A program made the position numbers and the translations under genes. A model generated the notes under the pieces. That model had not been told where the DNA came from, made no database searches, and was given only the letters and a program-made list of their open reading frames with translations. A DNA stretch of 64,000 bases from Cenococcum geophilum 1.58 (taxonomy: Eukaryota; Ascomycota; Dothideomycetes; Gloniales; Gloniaceae), in contig KV748202.1 in assembly GCA_001692895.1 (NCBI GenBank), positions 124,001 to 188,000 of the forward strand, written 5' to 3'. Each line of letters begins with the position of its first letter. Positions within the stretch are counted from its first letter, which is position 1. Below are positions 11,854-24,420 of the stretch, piece after piece.

Positions 11854-14523
11854 TGTTAGCGACTTAGTTAATCGAGGTATAAGCACAGTAAGAGGGACAT
11901 GTAAGCCTATATGATTAGTAGTCTATAAACAAGGATCTAAAGCTAAGGAAAAGGGAAGGGGAGGACAAGCAACGCCGCTCGAAGTTTTATACAATCTGCG
12001 TGTTACGTAACCGCAATCTATGGCAATCTATAGCAATTTGCTAGTACCGTAACATCTACTGGGTTCTGCTAGTGCTATAACATTATCCCCCCCTCCAAAA
12101 AAGCCTGCCCTTAAGCTTTGTCGCTAAAAGTCTTAGTAGGAGAATCAAACTAATTAGATAACTTTAACCGGCGATTAAAGCTCCTAAATATCTTAAGACC
12201 TTATATAACTAAGAAACTTTTATATTAGGGCCTTAGGGCGTTCTTATCTTTATACTTTTCTAGTAGCTTATTATCTTTATTATACTAGCACTTTATCTAT
12301 TTATTTAGATACTTTAGGGGTCTAGGTAAGTTAGGATATTAGTTATAAAACTCTTTAAGCTTCTAGGGACATTCTATAAAATTCTAGGTAGAGTACTAAG
12401 TTAGGTCTAGGTTACAGCCCTTCTAACTAATATTGTACTTTATCGTTCCCCTTATAAGTTTATAGGCTAGTATTTTATTAACTTCCTATTTATTATTGCC
12501 GTTAACTTAAATTAGTAGGGGAGGTTTATTCTTTTATCTAGGTAAGGGGTTATTTATAGCTTTTTATAGCTTATCTAGTAAGAAGATAGGGGAAACCTTA
12601 ATTAAATCCGGGAGCTTTACTTTATATAAGTTACTTATCTTCTCTAGAACCTTATACGGTCCCGCTATTTAGTAGTTTAGCTTATAGCTAGGCCGTTTTA
12701 TCTTTTAGTTCCTTATTATAACCTAGACCCTATTGCCTATAGTAAAGTTAGGCTTGCGCCTATACCTATTTACCTATTATTTTATTAATTTCTAGGCCTT
12801 TTCTAGATTTATATAGGCTATTATTTAGGCTTCCTTATAAGATAGTTTCTTATATATAGTCTATAGTCCTTCTAGTCTTTCCTAATTAAAGCTTATATAG
12901 GGTAAGTAGCCTATTTCTAGTTAAATAGGGGCAAACCCAGTAGACTTATAAGGTAAGGTTGCTTAGGTATAGTTTATTAGGGGTAGCAGTTTAGCCTAGT
13001 TATCCTAAAAGTAGTTAATAAAGGGCTAGAGTCTCTAGTCTAAGTATTAATTTATAATCTCTATCTAACTATCTATTTAGAAGTAGTATATTATAGAAAG
13101 CTTTAGCCTAATACCTAGGATTTAGGTAAACTTATTCTAGAAGACTAATATAAACTACGGCCTATAATTAGATATAATAGTATTTAGTAGTCTATAGATT
13201 TAGTAGACGTAGTAAATATATAGTTAGGCCACCTCTTTAGTATTAATATTCTTATAATATAAAATTAAGAACAGACGCTTACTAAAGCGGTTAACTAGAA
13301 TTATAACTATATCGTATCCGTTACAATCTAGAGGCAGTTTATAGAAATTTATAGAGATATACTGCTAGGGGCGTTTTGGTATTAGGAAAGATTTTAATAG
13401 TCCTAGGGTCTTATCTTCTAGAATTATGGACCTATGGCAGCTATTATAGTTCTGTATATACTAGTTAACATCTATAATTATTCTAGGCTAGTAGTAACGG
13501 TTACCGATAATCTTATAGGTCTTGTTTTTTCTAAAATAGGCTGTAGAAACCTAAGTATATACTTTAGCAATAAGCCAAGTCTATAAGTCCTATTTCTTTA
13601 CTACTACTAGCCGTTCCTAATACTTTAGTAGTCCATTTTTAAGGAACTATAGGCTAGTAATATCTTTTGCCTTTTTACGGTACTCCTATAGGGAAGGGGC
13701 CGTATAGTTTACCTATAATAGTTTATTAATAAGGTTAATAGGGTATATCTTAGCTTTTAAAGATTCTATACTTAGTTCTATCTATATTTAAGGGTTAAGG
13801 TGCTTTAGTTATAGTAGCGTCTAGTTCTATAGTAAAATCTTTATAGCTATCTAGTTATTTAGGTTTTGTTTACGCCTTATAAGAGCGTTTATACGGTTAG
13901 TAACGCCTAGCCTATATATAATTAGGAAGTTAAACTAAGATAGGATATCCGCCTAGCGCGCTTACTATGCTATAAGGGCCTTAATTATTATAAAGTATTT
14001 AAGGGCTATATAATCCGAAACTACCTAAATAGGCTTAGGGGTCCCTTCTAGCTATACGCGTCAGTGTTAAAAGCTAGAAATAATAGCTAGCATTTCTTTA
14101 TTATAGATAGGGTAGTTTAGCCTAGTATCTACTATAGTCTTTAAATAGTATATAATAGGGTGCTATTCTCTATCTAGTTGTTTTTAGAAAAAACGCTAGC
14201 TATTACGCTGTTTAAGGCATTAGTTTCTAGCATTAAGGGCCGTTTTAAGTAGAAGTAAGTAAGTAAGGGAGTAAAGACTAGCCGTTTTTTAAGTTTATTA
14301 AAGGCCTACCTACATACGGTATTAAGGTAGAAGGGCCTATCCTTATAGGTAAGGCGGCTAAGGGGCTAAGTAATCCTGCTATAGTTTTTAATAAAGCGTT
14401 AGTAGAAGTTATAGAAACCTAGAAATAATTATACTCCCTTTACAGTCTATAGGGGTTCCTACTAGGTAATTACGCCCGTTTTCTCTAGGTTAGTCTTAAT
14501 TCTATCTATACTAATAATAAATC
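11854..14523 (-). mobile_element. Ty3/gypsy retrotransposon fragment with 3' LTR, RIP-mutated
   Basis: Reads on the minus strand. The 229-bp LTR 11854-12082 runs TGTTATAGCACTAGCAGAAC ... GCTAACA in element orientation and is preceded by a G-rich tract. Upstream in the element come an integrase C-terminal/chromodomain-like part (KVKLPDLIKVSPIF, KPPLLI.VNGN, about 12100-12650), the integrase core (about 12800-13370) and a reverse transcriptase/RNase H end (FLGFYNFYQRFIKNYSRI, KDRPF, LLTYFYLKRPLMLET, about 14200-14470). Many stops replace Gln and Trp. The 5' part of the element (gag, protease, palm of RT) is missing; the sequence breaks at 14524, where a different inverted-repeat end begins. Confidence 0.75.
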
Positions 14524-14616
14524 GTCAGGAAAACGGGAAGTGGCGTACGAAACTTAGTTTCGCTAAAAGTGATTTTGGGGCCCAGGGCTAGCTTTCCGCC
14601 ACATTAGCTGACCCCC
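14524..14616. repeat. Transposon end 'A' (inverted partner of the end at 34362)
   Basis: Starts CGTCAGGAAAACGGG, followed by GTGGCGTACGAAA, CTTAGTTTCGCTAAAAGTG and the subterminal unit GGGCTAGCTTTCCGCCA. The same series occurs inverted at about 34262-34362. After the pogo insertion the subterminal unit is repeated twice more (16539-16617). This is therefore a terminal region of one copy of an unknown element. Confidence 0.6.
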
Positions 14617-14618
14617 TA

Positions 14619-16536
14619 TCCGCCCCACGGACTATTCGCTTACGCTCATAGTCCTACGCAGCTTAACGGAACACCGAGCTTAACGGAACGTGTACCCAAA
14701 ATCAAGCCTTACCTACTTCCTCATACAATTGAATCACCACAACCATGCCTACAGAATCCGAAATTATTAAGATACGCGTGCAAGATGCACTTCGTAAGTT
14801 ATTACGCATAAAAACACCCAATATTTAATTGGCAGCCCGCCTACATAACGCGCCGTTTAAACGTGTCTATAACCGCGTTAACGGTATTAAGAGTAAGATA
14901 TAAAGGCCTGGCAGTAATAAGATGCTTAATTAACACTAGGAGGCTATACTCCTATCCTATATTAATTAAATGGACTGCCTTAGAGTTAGCGCGCTATTCT
15001 ACTAAGTCTATAATTGCGCGCAGCGTATCCTTAAGCTCTATGCGCCTAACGGCACTAAACTACCTACTCTTAAACGCGACTAGACTAAGAAATTCCTTAA
15101 ATAAAACCTAATAGTATATAAGGTTAAGCAGAAGCCTATAAAGATTAATTAACCTACTATAAATAATCCTACCGCGATATAGGAATAGTATACTTTATAT
15201 AGGAATATAAAGGAGTAATGGGGTATTCTACTATGCGACGAATACAACTTTAACAAGTCTAGATTTCGTATTAGAATTAGTGGCAGCCAGTAGATAATTA
15301 CGCGTGTATTAGACACCGGGAGGATATACTTAACCAGTAAGACAAATCACAATTTTATATCGGTGTTAGAGGCTATATCTAGTAATAGAGTTATACTTAC
15401 CCTAGTAGTTATTATTAAGGGCTAACAAATTATATATTAACACCTTAATGATATAAGTATACCTAGCAACTATATGCTAGGCGCTTAAATTAAAGGTTAT
15501 TTAAATAACGACTTTATATTTAATTAGATTCAGCACTTTAATAGGCAAAGCGCTGCTTAACAGATGGGTGCGCATCGGCTGCTATTACTAGATAGCTATA
15601 GTTTACACCTTATAAAGGAATTTATAGAATATTATAAGGAGAAGAACATCTATCTATTAGCTATTCCGCCCTATATGAGCCACTTTCTATAACCGCTTAA
15701 TGTTGTTTTCTAGCCGTTTAAGCACCACTATAGACTGGCTGTTAAGATGGCTGTGCGAATAGGCTACACAAACTTTAATACTATTAAATTTCTTTACGCT
15801 CTGCACTAAATTCGTATAGCTATATTTAAATCCTTATCTATTCTATTAGAATGGGCAAAGACTAGCCTTATTTTATACAATTCTAAGGTTATATTAACTA
15901 GATTATAACATTAAATAGCTATAGTACGTCCATATACGCCACTATCTACGACACTATAACTACTATAACTATAACCTATAGTGCTATAAACACCTAATAT
16001 ACCACGCAGCTTGTAGATAATAATAAACCGGGTTCGCAGCTTTATTATTAAGCAGCCTAATAGGGTAAGGAATCCTTTGTTAATACTTTATAAAAGCGCT
16101 AGAAAGAATACTATGCTTTACTTATTAGCAGAGGAGGACCTACATTTAATGTAGGTAGCGGTACGCGCCCGTGTAAAGCGTAAAAGAACTAACTAACGGG
16201 TTATTTAAAAGGGAGGCTTAATATCTGCAGTAGATGGATGGCTTAAAGTATCATAACAAGTTCAAAAGGAAGCAGAGAAGGCAGGTAGGGCGGCTGCATG
16301 TGCGGTAAAGAAGCAGGCAAAGGAGGACGCTACACAACATGCAGAGGCCTAAGACTCGTAATATTTGGCAGGATTATAGCTAGGCTATTGCTTAAGGTGC
16401 TCCACTAAGGATTTCTGTATATATATATAGTCTACGTAGAAATCTACGGCTTTAAAATCATGTGGTGGGGCTCGTGTTCCGTTGAGCTCGGTGTTCCGTT
16501 GAGCTGCGTAGGACTATGAATAGTCCGTGGGGCGGA
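14619..16536 (+). mobile_element. Complete pogo/Fot1-like DNA transposon (1918 bp), RIP-mutated
   Basis: Flanked by TA on both sides (14617-14618 and 16537-16538). Terminal inverted repeats start TCCGCCCCACGGACTATTC; both ends continue with TCATAGTCCTACGCAGCT and a doubled AACGGAACACCG motif, over about 70 bp with a 10-bp indel. A size of 1.9 kb and TA duplication fit the Fot1 branch of Tc1/mariner. Differences between the two ends include CA->TA changes. It splits the copies of the subterminal unit of end 'A'. Confidence 0.85.
14745..16350 (+). pseudogene. pogo/Fot1 DDE transposase, inactivated by stops
   Basis: The frame opens MPTESEIIKIRVQDALRK, has an HTH part (NAPFKRVYNRVNGIKS), then the DDE_1 region: CDEYNFNKSRFRI with the first Asp position changed, SGSQQIITRV, GAHRLLLLDSYSLHL with the second catalytic Asp, YKEKNIYLLAIPPYMSHFL and PLNVVF.PFKHHYRLAV. 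Internal stops fall at family Gln and Trp positions, as RIP predicts. In pogo transposases the protein cuts at the terminal repeats and pastes into TA. This copy cannot make it. Confidence 0.8.
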
Positions 16537-16538
16537 TA

Positions 16539-16990
16539 GAGCCCGGGGCCAGCTTTCCGCCATATTAGCTAACCCCCAGAGCCCGGGGCCAGCTTTCTGC
16601 CATATTAGCTAACCCCCTAGAGCTATACGCTAGCTTATAGCTAACATGCGGATCGTTAGCCCCCTAACGAAAATTTTGACCCGAGTTTATTATTAATAAG
16701 TCGATTAATTAACCTAAAGCTTTAGTTTAGAGTCTTATTATATAGAGTTTAATTAATATATATATAGATATAAGGTTTTCTAGAGGGAGACCCCCCCTTA
16801 TATAGAGTTTTTATTTAATTTAAAAATAGTAGTAAGATTAAGGCACCTTAATTACTACTAAGTAGTATTATCTTATTTAAAGGATCTATTATAGTAATTA
16901 AGGCGCTCTACTTAAGTTACGCTTAATTTAGAAGTAATATATATATACTAGTAGGTATAGATTTGCTTTATAAACCCTATATCTCTATTA
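16539..16990. repeat. Subterminal tandem units and AT-rich spacer of element 'A'
   Basis: Two copies of GAGCCCGGGGCCAGCTTTC followed by GCCATATTAGCTAACCCCC lie at 16539-16617. AT-rich sequence without coding potential follows, with a G/C-run motif (GAGGGAGACCCCCC) near 16780. Confidence 0.5.
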
Positions 16991-19115
16991 TACTATACTA
17001 TAGGGGCTGCTTTATAGTAGGGGTAAGCTTTAGGCGGAGCCTTGTGCAGAGCCTTATATAGAGCTTTAATAGAGCCTTATATAGAGCTTTGGTAGAGCCT
17101 TATATAGAGCTTTATATAGAAATATATGCAGAGTCTTATATAGAGCTATATGTAGAGTATAGATATATAGACGTATAGACGTGCAGACGTATAGACGTAC
17201 GGGTATTCGTGTAGGCGATTAATTAATTAATTAATTATATGGACGTTTATAGAGCCGTGTATAGAGCCATACGTAGAGCCGTTTATAGAGAAGTTTATAT
17301 AGGCGTTTAATTAATAGATTAATTATTATAGGCGTTTATATAGGTAATTGTGTAGACAATTATAGAGCCTTCCTAGTATATTAGTGCTGCGTATTAGTAG
17401 AGCTTTAGAGCTCTATATTAAGCTTTAAGCGGAGCTCTAAGTAGAACTTTAAGCTTAAGAGAAAGACCCCCTTAGACCCCCCTATGCATTATATACTCTA
17501 TTTACTATATAGCTAAAGCTCTTATAGAGGCTTTAATAGAGCTTTTAGTAGAGCTTTTATAGAGCTTTGTAAGCGTTTAATTAATTAATCATATAGACGT
17601 ATATTAAGCCGTTTATAGAGCCGTTTATAGAGCTATTTATAGAGATAATTTTATAGCAATTAATTATATAGGTGGTTATACGGCCGATTATAGAACCTTC
17701 CTAGTATATTAGTGCTGCGTGTTAGTAGAGCTTTAGAGCTCCGTATTAAGCTTTAAGTAGAGTTTCGGGTAGAGCTTTAAGCTTAAGGGGGAGACCCCCT
17801 TAGACCCCCCCTGCGCACTACGTGCTCTATTTACCGCGTGGGTAGAGCTCTTGTAGAGGCTTTGGTAGAGCGTTTTGTAGAGCTTTTATAGAGCTCTGCG
17901 TAAAGCTTCGGTAGAGCCTCGCATAGAGCTTCGGTAGAGCTTTATCTAGAGCTTTAGTAGAGCTTTGTGTAAAGCTCCAGTAGAGCTTCGTGTAGAGCTT
18001 TGGTAGAGCTTCGTGTAGAGCTTCGTGCAGAGCTTCGGTAGAGCTTTGTGTAGAGCCTCGGTAGAGCTTCGGTAGAGCTTTGTGTAGAGCTTTAGTAGAG
18101 CTTCGGTAGAGCTTCGTGTAGAGCTTTAGTAGAGCTTCGTGCAGAGCCTTGTGCAGAGCCACATGTAGGCGTTCGCACGGGCGATTAACTGCAGAGACGT
18201 TTGTAGAGACGATTGTATAGGTAATTGCATGGAAGTTTGATTGATCGTTCGTACGGGCGTTCGTGTAGGCGATTAATTGATTGATTAATTGTATAGACGT
18301 GTAGAGCCATTTGTAGAGACGTTTATACGGGCGATCGTATAGACGTTTGTAGAGCCATTTATGGAGCCGTTTATGTAGATAATTATTGAGCCTTCCTAGT
18401 ATATTATTGCTGCGTGTTAGTAGAGCTCTAGAGCTCCGTATTAAGCTTTAAGTAGAGTTTTAAGTATAGCTTTGAGCTTAAGGGGAAGACCCCCTTAGAC
18501 CCCCCTGCGCACTGCGTGCTGGGCGGAGCTATTATAGAGGCTTTAGTAGAGTGTTTGTAGAGCTTTTGCAGAGCTTTATATGGAGGTTTGTGTAGAGCTT
18601 TTGTAGAGCTTTTGCAGAGCTTTTGTAGAGCGTTGTAGAGCTTTGGTAGAGCTTCGTGCAGAGCTTCGGTAGAGCTTCGTGCAGAGCCTTGTGCAGAGCC
18701 ACATGCAGGCGTTCGTACAGGCGTTCGTACAGGCGTTCGTGCAGGCGTTCGTGCAGACGTCTGCGCAGACGTTTGTAGAGACATTTGTACGGACGATTAT
18801 AGAGCCGTCGTAGAGGCGTTTGTAGACGTTCGTAGAGACGTTCGTAGAGACGATTGTGAGACTTCCTAGTATATTAATGCTGCGTGTTAGTAGAGCTTTG
18901 GAGCTCGGTAAAGGGCTTCGAGCAGGGCTTCGAGCAGAGCTTCAAGGGGGAGACCCCCTTGGACCCCCCTGCGCACTATGTGCTCTATTTTACTGCGTGG
19001 CTAGTATACCGGGTGGGCAGAGGTGTTGCAAAGCCTTTGGTAGAGCTTTTGGCAGAGTTTTGGCAGAGCTTTGGCAGAGCTTTGTACGGAGCTTCGTGCA
19101 GAGCTTTGGTAGAGC
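16990..19115. repeat. Higher-order satellite built on TAGAGCTTT-type units
   Basis: About 2.1 kb made of short units like TAGAGCTTTATA / TAGAGCTTCGTG in imperfect tandem. A longer block starting near CTTCCTAGTATATTA recurs four times, at about 17370, 17697, 18391 and 18869. Each copy contains TGCTGCGTGTTAGTAGAGCT, a perfect 7-bp hairpin AAGGGGG-AGA-CCCCCTT (for example 17785-17101+700, i.e. 17785-17801) and a CTATTTAC-like close. The periodicity keeps some frames open by chance (Leu/Tyr/Ala/Lys-rich), so no protein is called. A related block lies at about 59205-59770. Confidence 0.75.
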
Positions 19116-19337
19116 TTAGTGTTTTAAAGTTCGTCACGTGGATTCTGCCACAACTTACCGCTGCATCTTTTTTGAACCAATTAGAAGCTAGCTTGGCAAA
19201 GTTTGAAATCTGGGACCCGAAAATATAGACCACTCGTACCTCGGGTCAATAAAATAAATATTGTTACTATTATTACATTTATTGCTATTAGGGTATTAAA
19301 ATCCTAAAGGCCTCCTACAGAGGTACAGCGGTAAAGT

Positions 19338-19650
19338 AATCGCATAGCGCTAAGGGGCCCCCCGGCCACCTCTCACTTTACCTAATTAGGTAATATCGAG
19401 CCTGGAACCCAAAAGACAGCGCAAGACGCGTCGACATCGACTCCCTAACGTTTCTCTACTAGAGTTAATGCTCTATTATCTCTTAAAATGTCTTCCGCTC
19501 TAGATACCGTTCCACTTCCTCTTCTAGAGCCTTTTGGGCCTAGGCCACACCCTCCAATTCGACCCCTATGGGAGCTTAATTTTGATCAATACTACCTAAT
19601 TAGGTAAAGTGAGAGGTGGCCAGGGGGTCCTTTGCTAGCGCTATGCGATT
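19338..19650. mobile_element. Small foldback/MITE-like element with about 55-bp inverted repeats
   Basis: Left arm AATCGCATAGCGCTAAGG ... CACCTCTCACTTTACCTAAT (19338-19393) and right arm (about 19592-19650) are inverted copies with a 3-4 nt indel. The interior is about 200 bp of non-coding sequence. It interrupts the sequence shared with 33930-34060 (inverted). No clear target duplication was found. Confidence 0.6.
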
Positions 19651-19839
19651 GGCTCTAAGTAGGCTCTAAGCAGGCTCTGAGCAGGCTCCTAGTAGGACTT
19701 TAATTTTCCTAAGTACCATCGGGTCCCCGCTATATTCCCGATAGCCTCTACACGTGCCTTTGCATACCCCTTGTACACCTAAATGCCACCTTTGCCCTTC
19801 CTTCCTTACATCCTCCCTGCTTAGGGAGGCACCAGAACG

Positions 19840-20000
19840 GTAGCCAGAGGACTGTCACCAGAACCAGACGACCGTCGCCAGAACCAGACGACCGTTACCA
19901 GAGCCAGACGACCGTTACCAGAGCTAGACGACCGTTACCAGAACTAGACGACCGTCGCTAGAACCAGACGACCGTCGCCAGAACCAGACGATAACGACTA
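19840..20000. repeat. 20-bp minisatellite (CAGAACCAGACGACCGTCGC type)
   Basis: About eight imperfect tandem copies of a 20-bp unit. The same unit, inverted, occurs at about 33640-33815 and 58670-59060, always beside the CAGGTAGGCAG-type repeat. Confidence 0.75.
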
Positions 20001-20044
20001 GCCAGCGAACACTATAAACGATTCGATTAATTGATCGAATTAAG

Positions 20045-20410
20045 GTAGCATAGACAGGTAGGTATAAACAGGGAGATGCTGACGGGTAGGCAGATGCAGA
20101 CAGGTAGGNAGATACAGACAGGTAAGCAGATGCAGACAGGCAAGCAGATGCAGACAGGTAGGCAGATGCTGACGGGTAGGCAGATATAGACAGGTAGGCA
20201 GATGCAAACAGGTAGGCGATGCAGACAGGTAGGCGATGCAGATAGGTAGGCAATGCAGACAGGTAGGCAATGCAGGTAGGTAGGCAATGTAGACAGGTAG
20301 GTAATGCAGACAGGTAGGCAATGTAGATAGGTAGGCAATGCAGACAGGTAGGCGATGCAGGCAGGTAGGTAGATAGGCAGGTAGGTAAGTNAATAGGTAG
20401 ATAGGTAGAA
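20045..20410. repeat. Minisatellite of GATGCAGACAGGTAGGCA-type units
   Basis: Tandem units of about 14-18 bp with the core CAGGTAGG. Inverted equivalents (CCTACCTGCC) lie at about 33400-33540 and 58318-58600. Two ambiguous bases occur (near 20109 and 20391). Open frames through it are a by-product of repetition. Confidence 0.75.
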
Positions 20411-20716
20411 GAGAACCATCGCTATATTATATTAAATTATCTAAAATAATAATATTTATTTTGCTAGCCTTATAAATAGCTTTAAAATAGCTTTTATTTA
20501 TTTAAAATATGCTATTAGTATAAAAGAGGTAAATATAATTATGGTTGCCAAATGCGCAGATTGCTGGCAGGTTGCGCGCAGGCTGCGCGCAGGCTGCGTG
20601 TCAAAAAAACACGACATAGGCTAGTCGGTCGAGTTGCCAAATGATCTCAACTGCGCGCCAATTGCGTCAACCACCAACCATTGAGGCCATTGAAAGGGTA
20701 CCATATTTTGCCGATG
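20411..20716. other. AT-rich spacer with GC-rich short repeats
   Basis: AT-rich stretch, then a triple GCAGGTTGCGCGCAGGCTGC-like motif near 20560-20600. A 62-codon frame starts here but only its part after about 20717 is retrotransposon sequence. No gene is called. Confidence 0.35.
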
Positions 20717-23700
20717 TAGTTATAAAAAATTATATTAACAAGTACCTTAATAAAGGATTTATTTGTCCTAGCATATTACTAGCAGCCACCCCTATCCTTC
20801 TTGCTAAGAAGCTAGAAGGAGGTATTTAATTCTACGTTAACTATAGAGGACTTAACGCTATTACGATTAAAAACTAATACCTAGTACCGCTTATACGTAA
20901 GACCCTTAAGCGGCTTAGTTAAGCTAAAATCTATACTAAGCTTAATATTATTACCGCCTTTAACTATTTCTAAATATAGGAAGGTAATAAATAGAAAACC
21001 GTATTCGTATTACGCTTTAGCCAATTTAAATATACTATTATACCCTTTAGCGTAAATAACGGCCTAGGTACCTTTTAAAGCTATATTAATAATACCTTAT
21101 AGGACTACCTTAATAACTTCTACTCTACATACCTAGACGATATACTTATTTATAGCAATAACCCCTTTAAGTATACCGAACATATTTAAAAGGCCCTATA
21201 GCGCCTTAGGGACGTAGGACTTTATATTAATTTAAAGAAATATAAATTCTTAGTTATAGAAGTAAAATACCTTAAACTAATTATTACTACTAAGGGTGTC
21301 CGTATAGACCTTAAGAAGGTATATATAATTATTAAATAATAAGCTCTTAACTATATTAAGGATATATAAGCCTTCTTTAGTTTTGCTAACTTCTATCAGA
21401 AATTTATATATAACTTCTTAAGCATAGTAGCACTACTTATAGCAATAATATAAACAAAGGGCCTTTCTATAAAAGGAAGAAAAACGTACCTATACTTTAC
21501 CTAGACGCCTAAATACAAGAAGGCGTTTTAAGACCTTAAAAATGCCTTTACTAAAGCACCTATCCTAGCTTACTTTACACTAAAATAATAACTTTACCTT
21601 AAAACCGACTCCTTAGACCACGTTAATATAGGCGTTCTTTCCTAAATATGTAATAACGGTCTCCTTTACCTAGTCGCATTTTACTTATCTAAGCTTATAC
21701 TATAGGGGTATAACTATAAAATCTATAATAAAGAACTCCTTATAATTATATAAGCGTTTAAAGAATTCTAACTAAAACTCTCCTTAGTAGAGTTTAACTA
21801 GCTAACTAAAGTCCTTACGGACTATTGTAATCTTAAGTACTTTATAACTATAAAGTAGCTAAACTAACGCTAAGTATATTAGAACGAGTTCCTCTCTAAT
21901 CTTAACTTTAAAATTATATATAGACTAGGAGTATAAGGTACTAAACCTAATAGCCTAATACGCCGCTCGTAAGACCTTCCTTAGTCTAAAAATAACCCCT
22001 ATAATTAATTCTAATAACAGATAATTTTAAAAGCATAAAATTTAGCCTTAGGTATACTACCTATAATAGAGCTAACTATACCCTAGCTTTATACCATAAA
22101 ACTAAAGTTACCTCCTAAAATTAATAAGCTTATTACTATAGTATATAACGCCTCTGTTAACCTATTACTATATTAACTTATTACTATAAAGACCGCTAGC
22201 GCCTATACGCTACCTATTAACCTTTAAAGTTTAGGCTAGATTAATATAGCAGCCTTAAAAGTAAAAGAAAATAGGCTCTATTATAGAGGCCGCCTATTTA
22301 TCCCTAACTTAAAAAATTTATAACGGCAACTAATCTAAAAGCCTATAACCTCTAATTAAGCGGCTACTTAGGTAGAGGAGGAACCTATAAGCTTTTTAGC
22401 CGATACTACTTCTAGCCAAAAATAATAGACTTAGTTAAATGCTTTATAGGCGCCTATTACAATTATAAGCGCGCTAAGGCCTTTAATATAAAGTACTAAG
22501 GATTACTGCACCCTTTATTAGTACCTATATAATAATAAGCAGATATCGCTATAGATTTCATTATTAACCTACTACCCTATAAATAATACGGCCGTACCTA
22601 TAAAAACATCCTTATAATAATATACTAACTTATAAAAGAGCGCCACTACGTCCTAACTAAAGGCGTAGCCGTTAGCGACGTTACTAACGCCTTTCTCTGC
22701 GAAGTTTACTAACTATATAGGTTACCTAACTTAATTACATTTAACTAAGGCATATAATTTAACTCTAATATATAGAGACGAATCTACTAACGCCTTAGTA
22801 TCTCTATTAAGATATTTATATTCTTTTACTATAAAACTGCTAAGTAACCGGAAAACGCTAATACTAGTATAAAAGCATACCCACGATAGGTAGTCGCCTA
22901 TAGTTAAGATAACTAGATAGATTACCTTCTACTAGGTAAATTTACAGCGAATAACTACGTCTTAACTACTATAGGACTTACCCCGTTTTTTATAAATAAG
23001 GGTTATTACCCCTAATCCGGTATAGAGCCACTAAAACCTATTAATAAGAAACTGCTATATAAAAAACGCCTTAAAATACTACTTACTAACTAGTATATAG
23101 ACCGTATAAAAAATCTACTTAACTACTATAAGGGAGAAATGGCCTAGGCTTAAGTAAAGTAGGCCTACTTTACTAACCGTTATAAAACGCCACTACTAGA
23201 GATACGTGTTAGCGACTAGGTATAGCTAAATATACGTAATATCTCTACGTAGAGGCCTATAAAGTTACTTAATTATAAGAACCTTAGCCCCTATCTAATT
23301 AAACGAGTTATTAATAGGGAAGCTATATATAAGCTAGAACTCCTACCTACCCTAGCTACCCGTAGGATATAGCCCGTATTTTACCTATAGCTATTACACC
23401 TCTATTAGCCTAACCCCTTATTAGGGCAGATATAACCTAAACCCCTACTAGTACTAATCTAAGATAAGAATAAAGATAAGAACTATAAGGAGTGGACCGT
23501 TAAACAAATTATTAACTCTAAATACTTTAGTAAAGGTAGAGGACAACGGCTTTACTATAGAGCTATATACACAAAATTTAATATAAATTAGCCAGAATGG
23601 CAACTATAAGAAGACTTTAAAAATATAAAGGATTTAATTAGCGACTTTTACTACGCGAACCTATAGAAACTAGGCCTAAGTAGAAACTTTATACCTAATC

Positions 23701-24206
23701 CTTTATAGAAGCCCTTATAGAGTTAAACCGTTATACATTACCACGTAAGGGTAAATTACCATTAAATTACCGTTAGATTATAGTAAAGTATAATTATATA
23801 ACTAGAATATTGTTAAGATATCTAAGAACTTTAACTAGCGGTTAAAGTTATCTAATTAGTTAGATTTTTAGATGCCAAGCCCTATTATATAACATTGTTT
23901 TAAGCCTTTAGCAATACCCCCCTTTTCTTCTTTTCTATACTATAAGTGTCCCTTTTATATATATATAGTAACTATAGCGTCGCCGAAGCTCCGCCTCTAT
24001 AAGAGGGGGGGTAGTGTTATAAAACCCTACCGCAGGGGCCTCTATAGGAGAGCCCCGTGCTCTTACAACACCTCGCGTATAGCTTATATCAGCTACGCGT
24101 AGGTATATCACCTCCTTACGCCCTCGACCCTTATGATTGATCGCGTAACGTCTTATAGACTCCTTAAATATATACGCTTTGTAGCCACTGCCCCTATCCC
24201 GTAACA
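20717..24206 (+). mobile_element. 5'-truncated Ty3/gypsy retrotransposon with 3' LTR, RIP-mutated
   Basis: Same family as the complete copy at 41091-47454. It opens inside reverse transcriptase (YINKYLNKGFICPSILLAA, NYRGLNAITIKN, FSQFKYTIIPFSVNNGL, YLDDILIYS at about 21130-21155), then RNase H (YLKTDSLDHVNIGVLS, YLSKLIL), integrase and a long 3' region. The LTR 24015-24206 (TGTTATAAAACCC ... CCCGTAACA, 192 bp) matches the LTRs of the complete copy, and a G-rich tract precedes it. A direct RIP example: near 20826 the codon after GGI is TAA, where the other copy has CAA. The 5' half (gag, protease) is absent. Confidence 0.8.
24015..24206 (+). repeat. 3' LTR of the truncated gypsy copy
   Basis: 192 bp, TG...CA. 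It corresponds to the 193-bp LTRs at 41091-41283 and 47262-47454 in inverse orientation. Confidence 0.8.
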
Positions 24207-24420
24207 GCTTCTAATAAGTTTTTTAGTAATCCTTATATCTTTTTTTTAGTTACGTTTTTTCCTTACTAAGGTTTTTTAGTAGTTTAAAGTAGGGGTTAGA
24301 TAGATAGATAATATATAGTAGTATACTAACATCTCTCCAAATCCCTTCTGGGACAAGCCTTTATAATCTCCCTATACCGTAAGGTAATGGCAATTAGGGG
24401 CCGATTATAAGAAGGGGGGG

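Noticed and set aside
14863-15111. 82-codon plus-strand frame
   Set aside because: Different frame from the pogo transposase that covers the same bases.
17827-18784. Minus-strand frames rich in Leu-Tyr-Lys-Ala over the satellite
   Set aside because: Open only because the repeat unit lacks stops. No start context or domain; the same holds for 59134-59808.
19840-20410. CRISPR-like array
   Set aside because: Units are directly adjacent with no unique spacers, and the genome is fungal.
19924-20419. Minus-strand frames rich in Cys-Leu-Pro-Tyr over the minisatellite
   Set aside because: Pure repeat translation, with ambiguous bases inside.
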